Assembly: GCA_050084515.1 (NCBI GenBank) | Contig: CM114274.1 | Location: 30,132,001 to 30,196,000, forward strand | DNA: 64,000 nt | DNA from: Blasia pusilla | Lineage: Eukaryota > Marchantiophyta > Marchantiopsida > Blasiales | Direction of reading: 5' to 3' | Shown: in pieces, positions 22,174-34,319 of the stretch | How the letters are laid out: every line of letters starts with the position of its first letter | How positions within the stretch are numbered: the stretch's first letter is position 1 | Position numbers and translations under genes: made by a program | Notes under the pieces: generated by a model | Database searches by the model: none | What the model was told of the DNA's origin: nothing | What the model saw: the letters and a program-made list of their open reading frames with translations, nothing else

Positions 22174-22830
22174 ATGGAGACTTGGGAGCCAAATATGGGC
22201 CCTACGTTGACAGGAGGAGAGCGGCGCCGGATATACCAGTTCCTAAGGAGTTATAGGACTTTTTTTGCATTAAGCATGCAGAATTTGGATATGTTGAAGG
22301 CTCTCAGGATCCGCATTCAGTTGTCTAGCGACATGCTAATCTTTTGATGACCCTATAGGTATAGTGATAGGGATTTGATTCAGAGCAGGAGCCATGACTT
22401 GGTTGGAGTAGGACTAGTGGAGATGTCGCATGGAGAGTATGCATTTGTCATTGTCATGCCCACCAAGAAGGAAGAGCATGGCAAGTGGACGGACAAGCGA
22501 ATATGTGGAGAATACCGACCTATCAATTTGCACACGAAGTTCGATAGGTATGCCATGCCCACCCTTGAGGAGATCTTTGATGCTATTGGGCATGCAAAGG
22601 TCTTTAGTTTGTTGGAGGTTCGAGTCGGATACGATTATTTATCGATAAGATTGGAGGACATGCAGAAGATAACATTTTGAGGCATCGATTCTTACATAAA
22701 GGATTATTTGTACTAGTGGCAATTCTTACGATTTGGGTTAAAGAACGCTCTGACAGAGTTTCAGAGGGCCATGGATAGGATCTTGGAAGGTCTGAATTTT
22801 GCTAGCTATTATATTGATGACATTGTAGTC
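22174..22830 (+). pseudogene. Reverse transcriptase (copy 2)
   Basis: Starts with the same 'METWEP' linker as copy 1 and continues with 'KWTDKRICGEYRPINLHTK', the 'FxDYRxLN' block in better condition than in copy 1 (about 22480-22540). It then reads 'YAMPTLEEIFDAIGHAKVFS' and, after a stop at 22678, 'FGLKNALTEFQRAMD' and catalytic 'YIDDI' (22810-22824). This is Ty3/gypsy-type. It is inactivated by stops. Confidence 0.8.
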
Positions 22831-22989
22831 TTTAGCACCATGATTGAGGAGCATGAGCAATATCTACCTAGAGGAGGTGTTTTGACGATTGCAGCTATAT
22901 GGGCTAAAGCTACGTCTAGGAAACTGCAGGTTCTTTTATGATAAGATTAAGTACCTAGGTCATATGATATATGCAGGTAGCCTTGGTGT

Positions 22990-23955
22990 GTAGCAAACAA
23001 AGGTGAAGGTTATTTCACGTATTCCACATCCTACAAGTGTGAGTCGAGTTCGTGCATTCATGCAATTGGCAAACTTCTATCGATAATATATCAAGGATTT
23101 TAGTTTGATTGCAAAGCCGCTAACCTTGTTGACCAAGGTAGATCACAAGTGACACTGGGAGATTAGCATGAGAGAGCATTTCAGCTACTCAAGGACATGT
23201 CGACGTTCGTGCCCATATTGAGCAGACCGATTAGGGGGCTTCCTTTCCAATTGCATAAAGATTGGAGCATGTTGGGGCTTGGAGCCATGCTCATCCAATA
23301 TGACGATGAGGGTAGAGAGTTCGTGAAGACTTATGCTAGTTGCTCGAACAACATTGTAGAGGCAAAGTATAGCTCGTATGAGGATGAGTGTTTGGATGAA
23401 GTGTGGGCTATCGCACATTTCAGGTTTAATTTATTCGTCATTCCCTTAACCATTATTGTTGATCATCATCCACTAAAGTGGTTGATGGAATCCAACAAGC
23501 TTATAGGGAAGCTTGCGAGATGGGCTTTGTTGTTGTTGAAGTATGATTTCCATGTGGCAGTTAAAGCTAGGATACTCAAGTAGGATGCATATGGGTTGAG
23601 TCGTAACCCATGTCCGAGTCAACGAGATGTGACTAGAACTCGATGGCATGGAGACAGTGATAAGGAGTTGGTGCTAGAATGGCATGCATCAGCCTATTTG
23701 GGCTTGTTGGCTATGGGCAACCACATTGTTGAGACTTCAATGGCGAGGTCCGATGGAAAGTCCCTAGATCTAGAGGCCAGTAAGGAGGCGACAAGTGACG
23801 GAGATATTCACAAGGATGAAGTGGACTTGGAGTACGTACATACTTGTAGCGTTGTGGATAGAGTGGATGCTAGAGAGGAGGAATCGGATCCTATAGCAAG
23901 CCAAACACTTTCGATGGGAGGGGACATATGTATATCGAGTGTGGGAGGATGGTAG
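22990..23955 (+). pseudogene. RT connection and RNase H (copy 2)
   Basis: Readable as 'FYR' and 'KDWSMLGLGAMLIQ' (23250 onward; the first acidic block 'TDWS' of copy 1 has become 'KDWS'), then 'YEDECLDEVWAI', 'IIVDHHPLKWLMESNKL' and, after a stop at 23581, 'YGLSRNPCPSQRDVT'. The open frames 23197-23583 and 23596-23955 cover most of it. It collinearly matches 13880-14500 of copy 1. Confidence 0.75.
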
Positions 23956-24139
23956 AATATGCTTAGTGCCATATTCCTTGCAGAGAGCACAACTATTGCA
24001 ACATGCCCACGAGGAGTTAGATCATTTTGGAGTGAACCGAGCATACAACTTGCTCTAGATATAGTATTGGTGGCGAGGCATCGAGATTGACGTTTAGTAG
24101 TTTGTTGCTAGGTGCATGATGTGTGATTGGGTTTGGGTA

Positions 24140-24790
24140 TCATTCAATGCTCCGATTCCACAATTGCTCCCACTACCAATCATAAGTTAAGGTTACATAT
24201 GGAGTTTGGATTTTGCACAACCTTTACCTTTGACGGAGCGCCATAGTTGCTATGGATTGGTTGATGGTCAAGTACTTCTCGAAGTAGATAGAATTGGTTG
24301 CATTGCCAGACAAAGCAAATGAGGGAGTAGTATATGCCTTCCTACATTAAATGTTGAGTCATTATGGTGCACCAATTGAGGTACTCACAAACCATGGTAT
24401 GGAGTTTCGCGAGGAGTTTCTTGCCTTGCGTGATTAGGCGCTGATTGACCACTGCACCACTTCGCGAGATCATCCTGAGGCAAATGGACTAGCGGAGAGG
24501 GTTGTACATACGGTGAAGAAAGATTTATGTAAGTATGATTGTAGAGAGGTCACCTAGAAGATTAAGACCTCTAGTTGCCGTGGTTGGCGATGGGATACAG
24601 ATTCAACATGCATACATCCTGATTATCTTTCTCACCTTATTTTTTGCTTTATAATCGAGAGATATATTTATCTACGGCCATTTATTGAGATGCTAGTGAG
24701 GTGTTGAACCTCGACGACCTTGATGTACGTATGTAAGCATGTTCTTAGAGGGCTGAGTTATTTTGGAGAGTAATGCCTAAGGCATTTGAG
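24140..24790 (+). pseudogene. DDE integrase (copy 2), catalytic residue lost
   Basis: Collinear with 14840-15450 of copy 1 and recognisable as 'SLDFAQPLPLT', 'LTNHGMEF' and 'DHPEANGLAERVV'. The second catalytic Asp of 'LTDQG' is Asn here. Stops and frameshifts occur throughout. It is a dead integrase. Confidence 0.75.
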
Positions 24791-24946
24791 AACTTGGCGA
24801 TTGTGCAGCATCGGGATACCTTGAGGTATGCGACTATTCGGAAATGTGGTTACCTACTGACTCTCTAGAGGTTTCATGAGACAAACTATGTCTATTTGGA
24901 GTAGACGACATCCACAAGGTTGGATGTGACCGCATGACGCACTATC

Positions 24947-25246
24947 TTGAGGGTGCATGAGGTTTTCTCAGATGGTGTTCTCTTATTGGAGAGACGTAGT
25001 GGTATGGTTTGGAAGGACCATGTGCGTAACTGTGCGCCATGTCCCCTTCCTAACATTGAAGATACCGTTGATCTGAGCTTAGCAGTAGTTCCTACAAGCT
25101 TGCGATGTGTGTTGTGTGGTTCCATCGGTGGTGCAGCCAATATGCCAGTCTTTGATAAATGTTCAAGAGGATGGCATATGGCATGTTTAATACCAACTCT
25201 CATTAGGGTTCCTCGGGGACGATGGATGTGCCCTAGATGTACATAG
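24947..25246 (+). pseudogene. PHD finger end of the polyprotein (copy 2)
   Basis: A 99-codon open frame holding 'MVWKDHVRNCAPCPLPN' and then the PHD finger: 'CVLCGS', 'VFDKCSRGWHMAC' (the first Cys of this pair reads Phe-Asp), 'VPRGRWMCPRC', then stop. The zinc ligands are largely kept and the spacing equals that of copy 1, so the PHD finger belonged to the family ancestor and was not a one-off capture. Confidence 0.8.
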
Positions 25247-26229
25247 AGTTGGAAGTTATAGATTTTGACTTGTGTCTATGATATGGATGAGAAGAAGGCG
25301 ACTAACTATTGGCACATTTGAGCACCAGACCTTGTTTCTCTTAAATTCCTATAGATATTTATCGTGGTAGGTAGGGATACATGGCTATTTGAAGTTAGAG
25401 GAACCTAATCACCAGATTGGGGGATGATTGGAGATATTTTTGTACTTCTCGTCTTGATTTTTTATGCCGTGAGTTAGCATGGGATCATGCGTGTTTGTGT
25501 GTGTGTTCGGTGACAGCGATGTATGTTGTGTAGCGATGTCTATACGCACGATAATTATCACGTTTGTTATGATAGATCGACAAGCTTTAGTAAAGAGCCT
25601 TTGCGAGTGGTGGAGGACGGCCTCAAAAGGTCCAGGATGACCTATTGAGGCCACGATTAACTTGAGAGAGCAGGTTTTCCCTTCATTTCAACTTATTTTG
25701 AGCCATATAGAGAAACTCAATATTTTGAGATACTAGAAGAAATCATATAATATATGACTCTAATATATGACTACACTCAGTCATATACTATGGTAAATGA
25801 TTGAGTATGACTCGTTATCATTAGAGTCATATAAACCAAGTCATTTACATGTAATGACTAAGATTACCGTGATGGTATATGACTTGAGTCATGCAGTACT
25901 AAGTTATATATATATTTGACTAATGAGTCGGCATATATTGGTATCTTACATGGAAATTTAACTTCCACCCAAGAGACTCCTAGTTCGACACGTGTAATGA
26001 CTAAGTTATTAAAGCCTACACCATAATGACTAGTATGCAGTTGAACAAATGTTTGACTTACACGAGTCTCCATCCAAAATTGACATATAGATTAAATGAC
26101 TCACTCATGTATTCAATGTCAGATGATGACTAGGATTTTCATGGACAAACCACAAATTTCCATGTGGTGTCAAATAAGTACGAGACACGTGGAGGAAATG
26201 ACATTGTCATATGTACAGATGAGGATTCT

Positions 26230-26600
26230 ATTCAATTGTGTATTTTTCTGACATGTGTCCCTTGTTGAGTATACCGGTGATTTGTAAAGCAATATATATA
26301 ACTTTGTCAATCATATGCATGACTGTGGTAGTTATATGTGGAACTCTATCGTTCATTCGTATTACTATGGTAGTCATATGTATGTCTCGGGAAGTCGCAT
26401 CTTTAACTTTGCTAGTCATATGCATGACCCTGGAAGTCAGATGTATAACTCTGCCAGTCATATGCGTGACTATGGTAGTCATATGCATAAGTCAAACCAA
26501 TAACTTTGTTAGTCATTTTTATGACTCTGGTAGTCATGGGCATGTGATTAGAGTCATTTAATATGAATGTTTCAGTCATATATTTGTATGTATCTTGTTG
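26230..26600. repeat. Subterminal repeat array of the CACTA element
   Basis: Some ten degenerate copies of a 24-27 bp unit built around 'tagtcatatgcatgactc' follow one another. They are typical binding-site arrays for the TNPA-type protein of CACTA elements. They happen to keep frames open on both strands (for example 26238-26561); these frames are repeat artefacts, not genes. Confidence 0.75.
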
Positions 26601-27024
26601 GGTTGTCATATGTGTTACTAGAATAGTTGTAATTATTAACATTTTTTTTCTTGAAATGTTCATTGGTCAGTTCATACTCCCCATCCAAATCTTGGCATAT
26701 AGTCGGTTGCTGGTTGGCCTATTGTAGGTAACAAAGAACAATATAAAATCATTCAAAACTTTTCACACTAAGCACTTTGGAGTGTAAGGCATGAGATTCT
26801 TATGTCTACTCAAACTTGTAACTTATGCTCAAGCCCAAATTTGGGATATGGCTACTCCGATAACAATTCAAACCATATAAATGTTTATATAGAGAAAAAA
26901 AGGAAAGAATTTATATCGATTGCCTTCTCATCAAAGAGGAGTTTTAGAACATGTCATGACCAAAAGTTTGGCAAGCATGGAAAAAAAAGAAAAAGGACAA
27001 AAGTTATCAAATGTAAAACACGCA

Positions 27025-27309
27025 CTAATGAATTTCTTTCTTTAAGTTTAGCTTTGGCCAAATAATGGCAAATCCAACTACATCTCCAAGCGTGTATTGG
27101 GGAGGGTCGTCATTTGTATTAGGCTCCCATAATTTGTATTCGTGGTGGGTGGTGTCCCTAAGGTCTACTCTAACCATGCCAGGAGCAATCTCTTTCCCAT
27201 GGAACTTGCCTCGATCGTTGAGACCTGAAACTACTCCTGATCCCAAGACATTTTGACTAAGCTTTGGTTGTGTAAGATGAACTTCATCTCCCAAATTTAG
27301 CTGCAACAT
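27025..27309 (-). pseudogene. TNP1/En-Spm-type domain of the CACTA element
   Basis: The 94-codon minus-strand frame contains 'GMVRVDLRDTTHHEYKLW' and 'YTLGDVVGFAIIWPK'. This is the pattern of the plant transposase family TNP1/En/Spm (a 'VxVxxxxxxxxxLxxP...LGdaxGxxIxWP' block near the C-terminus of the second CACTA protein). In intact elements this protein binds the subterminal repeats. Upstream exons on the minus strand are not clearly readable. I judge it a fragment. Confidence 0.6.
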
Positions 27310-29250
27310 GCCAAGTCATATAAAATATTTAGATATATATGAACATTCTTTCACAAGTAATGTATAATTTGGAACACTCACTAATTACCTTTGTGAAGGT
27401 CCATCCATCTTTTGGCAAATTTCGTGAAAATCTGACCATTCCCACCTGGTTGGGTATCATAAATAAGATAGCATCCTTGCATTATGATATGCTCCTAACT
27501 ATAAAACCAGCGAGTTAGATATTTCCACAAAAAATGAAACATACCATGTAGAAGTGAGAGGCCTTTACTCTCTATTTCTTGGTGTTAAGTGCTTTTAGTT
27601 CACCTTTTGAAGCATTTCCCACACTTCTAGCCCTTGATCTTTGGCGAGGTCTATACGTCCACTATCGTTTGAGCTATGTAGGAGATACATTCCAAGAGAT
27701 TAATATCGCAACCAAATATACGATGCAAGATAACTCATACATCTAGAAAATTTCAAAGAGACAATAAATACTTAATTTTCCAACTGATTACTTACAAGAG
27801 GAATACAAAATAAAACACGATAGGAGTTCTATTGAGTCCCCTCGTGTATGCTCTAACACAACAAGAGTTTTATTGAGTCCCCTCTCCTTTCATGTGGGCA
27901 TCCATGTAAATTATACAGACTTAGTGAAGTAAAATGTTGATGCACTTACCATGGCACTAATGGAATGTAAGCTCAAATATTGGACAACATCAAAGAAAAT
28001 CATATGCCGACTTACTTTGAGATAATGCAATGATTGAATTCCCTTTGTCATTAATAGGGATCCTTGGAATCTGAATAGGCTCTTTACCTGCATATAGACA
28101 ATTATTCACCAATATGAATGCTCGTAGCAAACAGGCAAAATTTCACAAACTTTCATGGTTAGAAATTATGTCTTAGATGAACACCGTTGGTTGCCATACT
28201 TGAGGAGCCCTTACTCTTCTCTATATCAATAGGATCTTCAATTGGTGTGTCCTCAAGGGTTGTGGAGATATATTGGTTCTAATGTAAAACTAGCAAATAA
28301 TGAATCTCTAACATTTTATAACCAACAATCCCACAAAAAAGGAGACCAACCGCTATTATCCATTTATGTATGTTACATGTAATCAAAGGCTCGTCCTCAT
28401 TGCTCGCATGTACTTGAGACTTTGTCTCCTTTTTCTTATGTAGCTTGTTGGGTTCGACTACCTTTGGTAAGTTATCCACAAGCCCATCTTCTTCACTTAG
28501 GCGTCGTGTCCAAGAAACACCCATTATTTATTTGATCATGAAAAGCATGTGTTATAGAAAATGGACGAACGAGTGCAACCTAACAAAAAAGTGAATAACT
28601 CTATAAATACTTTAACTTACTCTTTGGAGTTCTAGATTTGTGACAAAGTTCTTATTCAAGTGGTGCACTTTGCGCACTATCTTTCTCACCTCTAGCCAAC
28701 TTAGTAACCACACACATCAAAATATTCAACTTCTCTTCTAAATGTTGATGGCTAGTTTGAAGATCAATCAATTTCTTCTTTTGATCTCACTGCTTGTGTC
28801 AACCTGAGATTTCATATCTCACAAACCATCATCCAATCTGCTCTCTACTTCGTGAAGGTGGGAAGTGAGACCAGATTCAACACCCTAAAAATACAACATA
28901 CCAAAATCTGTCATGAAATTATCCAATCACGACTCTTACCTAATAAAAACATATTCTTGATAATGCAATGATGACATAGTTCACCCAAACACATAAAATG
29001 TAATGGTTAAGTTTACCCGTGAAGCTCCACTGAATTCTGTTCCATTAGGATTAGACGATGGTACCTCCTCTCTTGGAGCTTCATCTGAAACCACTCCTCT
29101 TCCATGAAGACCCTGAACAGTATGAAACAAACGAAGGTGGTTAGTGTGACATTTAAAAGAAATTTTTTTTCAAAATCTTTGATCTTACAAACTGGAATTC
29201 AGGCAAACATGGAAGGTATGTCATGACTCATTAATTTTATTTTCTTTGAA

Positions 29251-29785
29251 TTGATTTGTATAGGAGGAAGAGCAAGTAGATCGAAACGGGATGTTTTGGC
29301 CAATGAAGTAACACAACGTGAGGACCATAATCTAAAACCTCAATGTGAGCTAATGCCAAATGGATATCCAAAAACCAAGGCTTTTGGTTATGAGCCTTGG
29401 CTCAGTGATTTGAAAGTGCGAGCCATGCGTTATCGTGACTTATCGTGTATTGAAATAAGTAGGCAAGATCATGTGAGTAAAGCGATGGTGACCAACTATA
29501 TAATGGAATCATAGATACATATATGTTGGTGCACTAACCTTGGATCTAGAGTTTTTAAGGAGAAAAGTTGCCCAACTCTTAAAAACTGAGAGGTCAACAT
29601 TGAAGGCCTATTGGATGAAGAATGGTGGGCATCGGGAAGTCCAATGTCACTTCGAAGCAAAGGGATTGAAATGGGAACAGATTATAGATTATTGGATGTC
29701 CAAATCTGGAAATTTAAGGCCCAATAAATGGCAAAGGCTCAATCACACGTCACAAAATTTAATTGCGGCGGTCGGGGAGGTTTAG
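29251..29785 (+). pseudogene. Possible transposase-24-like fragment in the CACTA element
   Basis: Two open frames (29251-29514 and 29540-29785) in different registers, separated by about 25 bp. The second has 'WEQIIDYWMSKSGNLRPNKWQRLNH', which resembles the 'W..L...W.....K.S..NK.NR' pattern of plant transposase-24 proteins. It lies on the strand opposite to the TNP2 remains. Similarity is weak and the assignment is tentative; it may be captured DNA. Confidence 0.35.
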
Positions 29786-30096
29786 TCTTTTTGCAATTGA
29801 AAGATAATAAGGTGAGTCATTAATTCTTGGTACGTGAATAGCCAAAAAAGGTTGAAATGGACTGAAACTAATATGCGAAGTAGGTACTATCTCTTCTTGG
29901 AGAGCTTAAAATAATGAAACATGCAAAATAGTGTGATAATAAGCTAGTGGAGTCATATCGGCGAGCGATATCTGCGATTAATAATTGTGATAAAATTTGA
30001 GTGGATACTTGATTGTATACTTGCTAAAATAAGAGATACATTAGCTCTGCTACTTCCAAATTCTATACATCAAATTGAACTTTTGACGGTCCTTCT

Positions 30097-30097
<1 letters not shown>

Positions 30098-30163
<66 letters not shown>
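30098..30163. repeat. (GA)n microsatellite
   Basis: About 66 bp of pure GA inside the CACTA element. Confidence 0.97.
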
Positions 30164-30165
<2 letters not shown>

Positions 30166-30409
30166 ATCAACAGGGTGTACCCCATTTGTCAAACTTTGAG
30201 TCATGGATGGTGATGGACAAGATTGACTTACACTCAACGGTACCTCACCGGAACCTCTATAATGATAAGAGGTTGGACCTCTTAGAAATGTCTCTTATCC
30301 TTCTATTTCTCCACCCTATTCATATAAAAGTCACATTAGAAAAACACGCTCTAATGGATAGTTGAATAATGAAAGTTTTATAGAATTAAAAAAAATGAAT
30401 CATTTGTGC

Positions 30410-30658
30410 TTATTTTTGCAATAAAATCTCAGAAATACTTCCACGTTCCATACTTACAAAGGAAGCCCATGGGGGTTGTGAGGAGACACTGCTACCAGCC
30501 CATTGTTGTTGTCTTCCTACCGGATAAGGCCATGAACCATACCCTTGAGATGGTGGTCCGGGGGAGAACCACCCACCTAGTGTGGGATTCCATTGCATCC
30601 CACTAGGGGGCCATGCCTTAATAGGGTATGGTGGTGGAGGTCCATCAACTCTTCCCAT
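30410..30658 (-). pseudogene. Proline/tryptophan-rich fragment in the CACTA element
   Basis: An 82-codon minus-strand frame with a low-complexity Pro, Gly, Ser, Trp and Gln composition ('PPPPYPIKAWPPSGMQW'). Pro-rich linkers are common in the second protein of plant CACTA elements, and the frame is on the same strand as the TNP1-like and TNP2-like remains. No domain is recognised. Confidence 0.35.
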
Positions 30659-32519
30659 GGTTCAAACAGTGCCTCTTGGCACATTCCATTGTGAAGCTAC
30701 GTAGGGAAGAGTTTCCCCGGCATGGTCTCCCTCAGTACGCTCAGTGGGGTTTTGAGAAATTCAATGAAATACCAAAATCGTCATGAGTATTCCCTCCAAC
30801 AGGCGAATCAAATCCACCAAAACCAATCACAACACACCTCATCACAAATATGTATAAATAGAAAGCAAGCTAGAGAAAATTACCCATGAATCTTCACGAG
30901 GCTTGTTGGAAAGGTTCATCTCCTTCTCGCCTCTCGTACTCATCATCCTTATCAGAGGATATATTTAGGTCTCTTGCATCGGTGGTTTCCTTAAGACAAA
31001 GGCTTCTCCGTGAAGGAACTTTCTTATTCGTGTATATAGGCACGGAAACAATTTGATCTCTCCTAACAATAGATATAGCCTTTGGAAAACTTCAGCGAAA
31101 AACCAACAAATTAAGGTAAATAATAATTAATTGTTATACATCTATATGGAAATTATATAACAAGAAAATACCAACAAAATATCCTCAAAGACACTTATTG
31201 TGGCACAATATCACAACTACCAAAGATGGCAACTTCACGAGCCTTGATCATCCTTATTCGTTGTTGTCACATCTCTCCATGCAAATCCTTATGATCATAA
31301 GGATTTGGGAGTGTTGACTCATCCTTATCTTGTTCATAATCAGTAAATTAATCTCATCTATTTTGGTTTGAGGTCTCACTCCCACCCATGCCTTCACTTC
31401 ACTTTTAGCAAACTCTATCATTAAGAAGCATAGACAATTTTTTTGCCCAAGCCCTTGTTGCATAGTCACTCTTCTAGATCAGTACGATTCCCTTGAGCAA
31501 AATGTGGACTCATCTGACCATTATGCTCTGAAAAAAAAAAAGCACTATGAAATCAAGTTCGGAAAGAATTGAGAGGTATTGTCAAACTGATGCTAACTAT
31601 GTATTTCAATCCAAGAAGTCTTATGAGTCTTCACCCGGCCGAAGAGCTATATTATTCACCAACCATTGGGGTTCCATCTTCAAAAGCCCGTTGTGCTACT
31701 TCTACCTCTTGGATTGTTAACTCTATAGCTCCAAGTATATTCATTGTAGGCATACTCTTGAGCAAGCTCGTTGATGCACGAAGACCAGCAAAATTTGCAT
31801 TATCCCCATATGCTGCTTCATTATGTTCAGCAAATATCTGTCATGCACGAGCTTCTTTGCGCAATACTACTTTCCAACCACCTCCCTCAACAACATCACC
31901 ACAAAACACTTGCTCCACCTGAGATGGAAAAACGAACGGTTGGTGTGATGGCGGTTCACAAGCCCTCTGATTTGCAATAAGAAAGCCTTCATTATCTCTC
32001 TTCATGGATTTGGAAGGAGACTCCCAACCTGCTCGCACCCATCTCCCTCTCATCAACACAATTGGTTATTCTACTATCCCATAGTCAAAAACCAATATAT
32101 TGGTCAAGGTCCCAACATAAGAGTATGTACAATTTGATCAAGTGTTTTGCTCTTCCAAAAAAATTGCTCATATTCCATAGTCAAATGTGGAGTAATTATT
32201 TACCCCACCTCTTCCCTCTACCCTATAATGGTTTCCATATGCTTTCATACTCTTGTATGAAAGCACCTTTGCTTAAGGTGGAATGGATAATGCAAATGCT
32301 ATAGGATCTAGTTTGAGGTTATTTTCATTGGCCTCTTTCATCATAGCTAAATGGATCAAATATTCAAATGAGGTACTTGGCTTTTCCAAATCGTACTTTC
32401 AGCAAAAAAACAAAAACAAAAAACTTAATTCAAACGACCAGAAAACATGAAACCTGATTCAAAGGATCTTGGAGCAAGCATACCAAATATCAATTATTTA
32501 AACTATGATCGACCTCATA

Positions 32520-33500
32520 ATTTGAATGAAGATTGTTTTCACTCACCCATGCCAAACTTGCATCGATTCAATATTGTGTAAAATGTAGTGATGCGCTAGA
32601 AGCAACAATTTACGGGTGAACCTGATAAGTACATCTGCCCCTTCCAATTCCTCTCCTATTACTCCATCTTCCTCGCCGTCATCCCACACACGTGTCCTTA
32701 CAACTTCAAACTTCCTCATATACTCAGTAATAAATCCCATAGCTTCGTCCTTACAAAACCTTTTGACATGCACCCTTATGGTCGAGCTTTAGATATTTCT
32801 TGATGGTTCCCATGTATCTTTCTATTGGGTACATCCATCGACAAGATATTGTCAACAGATGTCAAGTTTATCTACCATATGAATGAGCAAACGAGTCATG
32901 ACGTCAAAGAATGCAGAGGGGAAGTGCATTTCTAACAGACACAATGTGGTAATTGTATTTGACCTTAGTCTCTCGAATTGGGATGGATCATATACATTAA
33001 GAGTTATCCTTCTGAAACTCCTACTTAACCTAATTATTGTCATACAAACTTGCTCTTTCATGAGGCCATGTATCGAGTAAGGTAGAATTTTATGGAGAAG
33101 AACATGATAATCATGGGATTTCATGTTTCCCAACTTCTTGTTTACCACATGCTTTTTGAGCTCTCCTTAATATCCTCTTGGGACTTTCAATGCCTCAATT
33201 CTACCAATCACAACCATTAAGTCTCGTAGAGATAGTACATAATATGTTACAGGTTTCATAAGGCCTTATGCTCTCTTTGGGTGTGGTTGTAGCCACAAAT
33301 CAGGACGAAGTTTCCTTGCTTCCATATCTCTTCTCACCTTTACTACAACTGTAAGACCAAATATGGTATTTACTAAATTCTTAGCTATGTTCTTTTCCAC
33401 ATGCATCACATCCAATGTATGTTGAATCAGAACATCACGAAATCTGATCAAAGAATCCTTCCATAAACATTTGATCCACCAATAACAATTCATGAACTAT
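32520..33500 (-). pseudogene. TNP2-type CACTA transposase remnant
   Basis: Minus-strand frames carry the hallmark blocks of TNP2 and its DUF4218 region: 'TLDVMHVEKNIAKNLVNTI' (33266-33493; family 'LDVMHIEKNVCDN'), 'LRPDLWLQP', then 'KSHDYHVLLHKILP' and 'LCLLEMHFPSAFFDVM' (32852-33148; family 'LCxLExxFPPxFFDxM'). A frame near 32780-32850 gives 'RWMYPIERYMGTIKKY', the most conserved DUF4218 signature. The blocks lie in different frames with stops between, so the gene is dead. A further minus frame at 33664-33933 may be the decayed N-terminal part. The protein cuts the element's ends. Confidence 0.88.
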
Positions 33501-33941
33501 GATAAGGCTTCAAGGTATGCAAACTCGAAATTAGAGGATACTTGCCAATAAGGTAAATTGAAGAGCAAAGTCCTCCTCTTTACTCCAATTCTTTTGTATG
33601 GATCGGAAGGACCATCTTCACAACCCCCATTCTCATCATTAATATTTTTCTCTTGTGCCCATTTCAAAATCTCATATAGTAGTATGGTTTCCCCTCTGCC
33701 ATTAAAATGAATGGCTTACTTTTGACTTTTGTATGGCAACGGCAAAATTCGTTGATGCCCCCCAAAGATCGGCTTGCCACACTCCTTTCAAAAATCTGAA
33801 TCAACCTGCCGCCCACATATGGTACATGCAAGCTTTCCACCATGGCTTTGTCTCGATATTGTACCAAATGCAAGCATCCGGTGATACATTGCAACCTCAA
33901 GCCCGAGAGCTTTCTTATCGCTAGTAAGGACAAAAAATCAC

Positions 33942-34082
<141 letters not shown>

Positions 34083-34319
34083 AAACCCTTTGGTCTGTGG
34101 ACTTCACAGATTGAGAGAATGAGTACGTGTGAATGAGGGTGTGTGAGCGGAGGGGAGTGGAGATAGAGAGAGGGAGGGAGGGAGGAAGGAAGGAAGGAAT
34201 CGTAGAAAAAAACACCAATAGATAGCAGGGAGACTACGGAACCTGGATCGAGACATCCGTGATTACGGGGTTATCATTACAAAATGCTTTGTAAGCTATT
34301 GACATGTCTGTAATTACTC

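Larger units (their letters stand above)
19525..25553 (+). mobile_element. Copy 2: second methyltransferase-bearing element, decayed
   Basis: A 6.0-kb relative of copy 1, starting TGTCATG and ending GCACGATA (a mutated GACA). The 5' region belongs to the same subfamily as the derivatives at 17889 and 25556. A GA microsatellite (19846-19897) has expanded in it. Readable in order: DNMT3-like methyltransferase, RT (YIDD at 22810-22821), RNase H, integrase and PHD finger. It has many more stops and frameshifts than copy 1, and many CG positions of copy 1 are TG or CA here. The second integrase Asp reads Asn, so the enzyme is dead. No 4-bp duplication is evident (aagt before, atta after). The next family member begins 2 bp beyond its end. 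Confidence 0.8.

Noticed and set aside
26238-26561. Protein frames on both strands
   Set aside because: They run through the CACTA subterminal repeat array; the shared openness comes from the repeat period.
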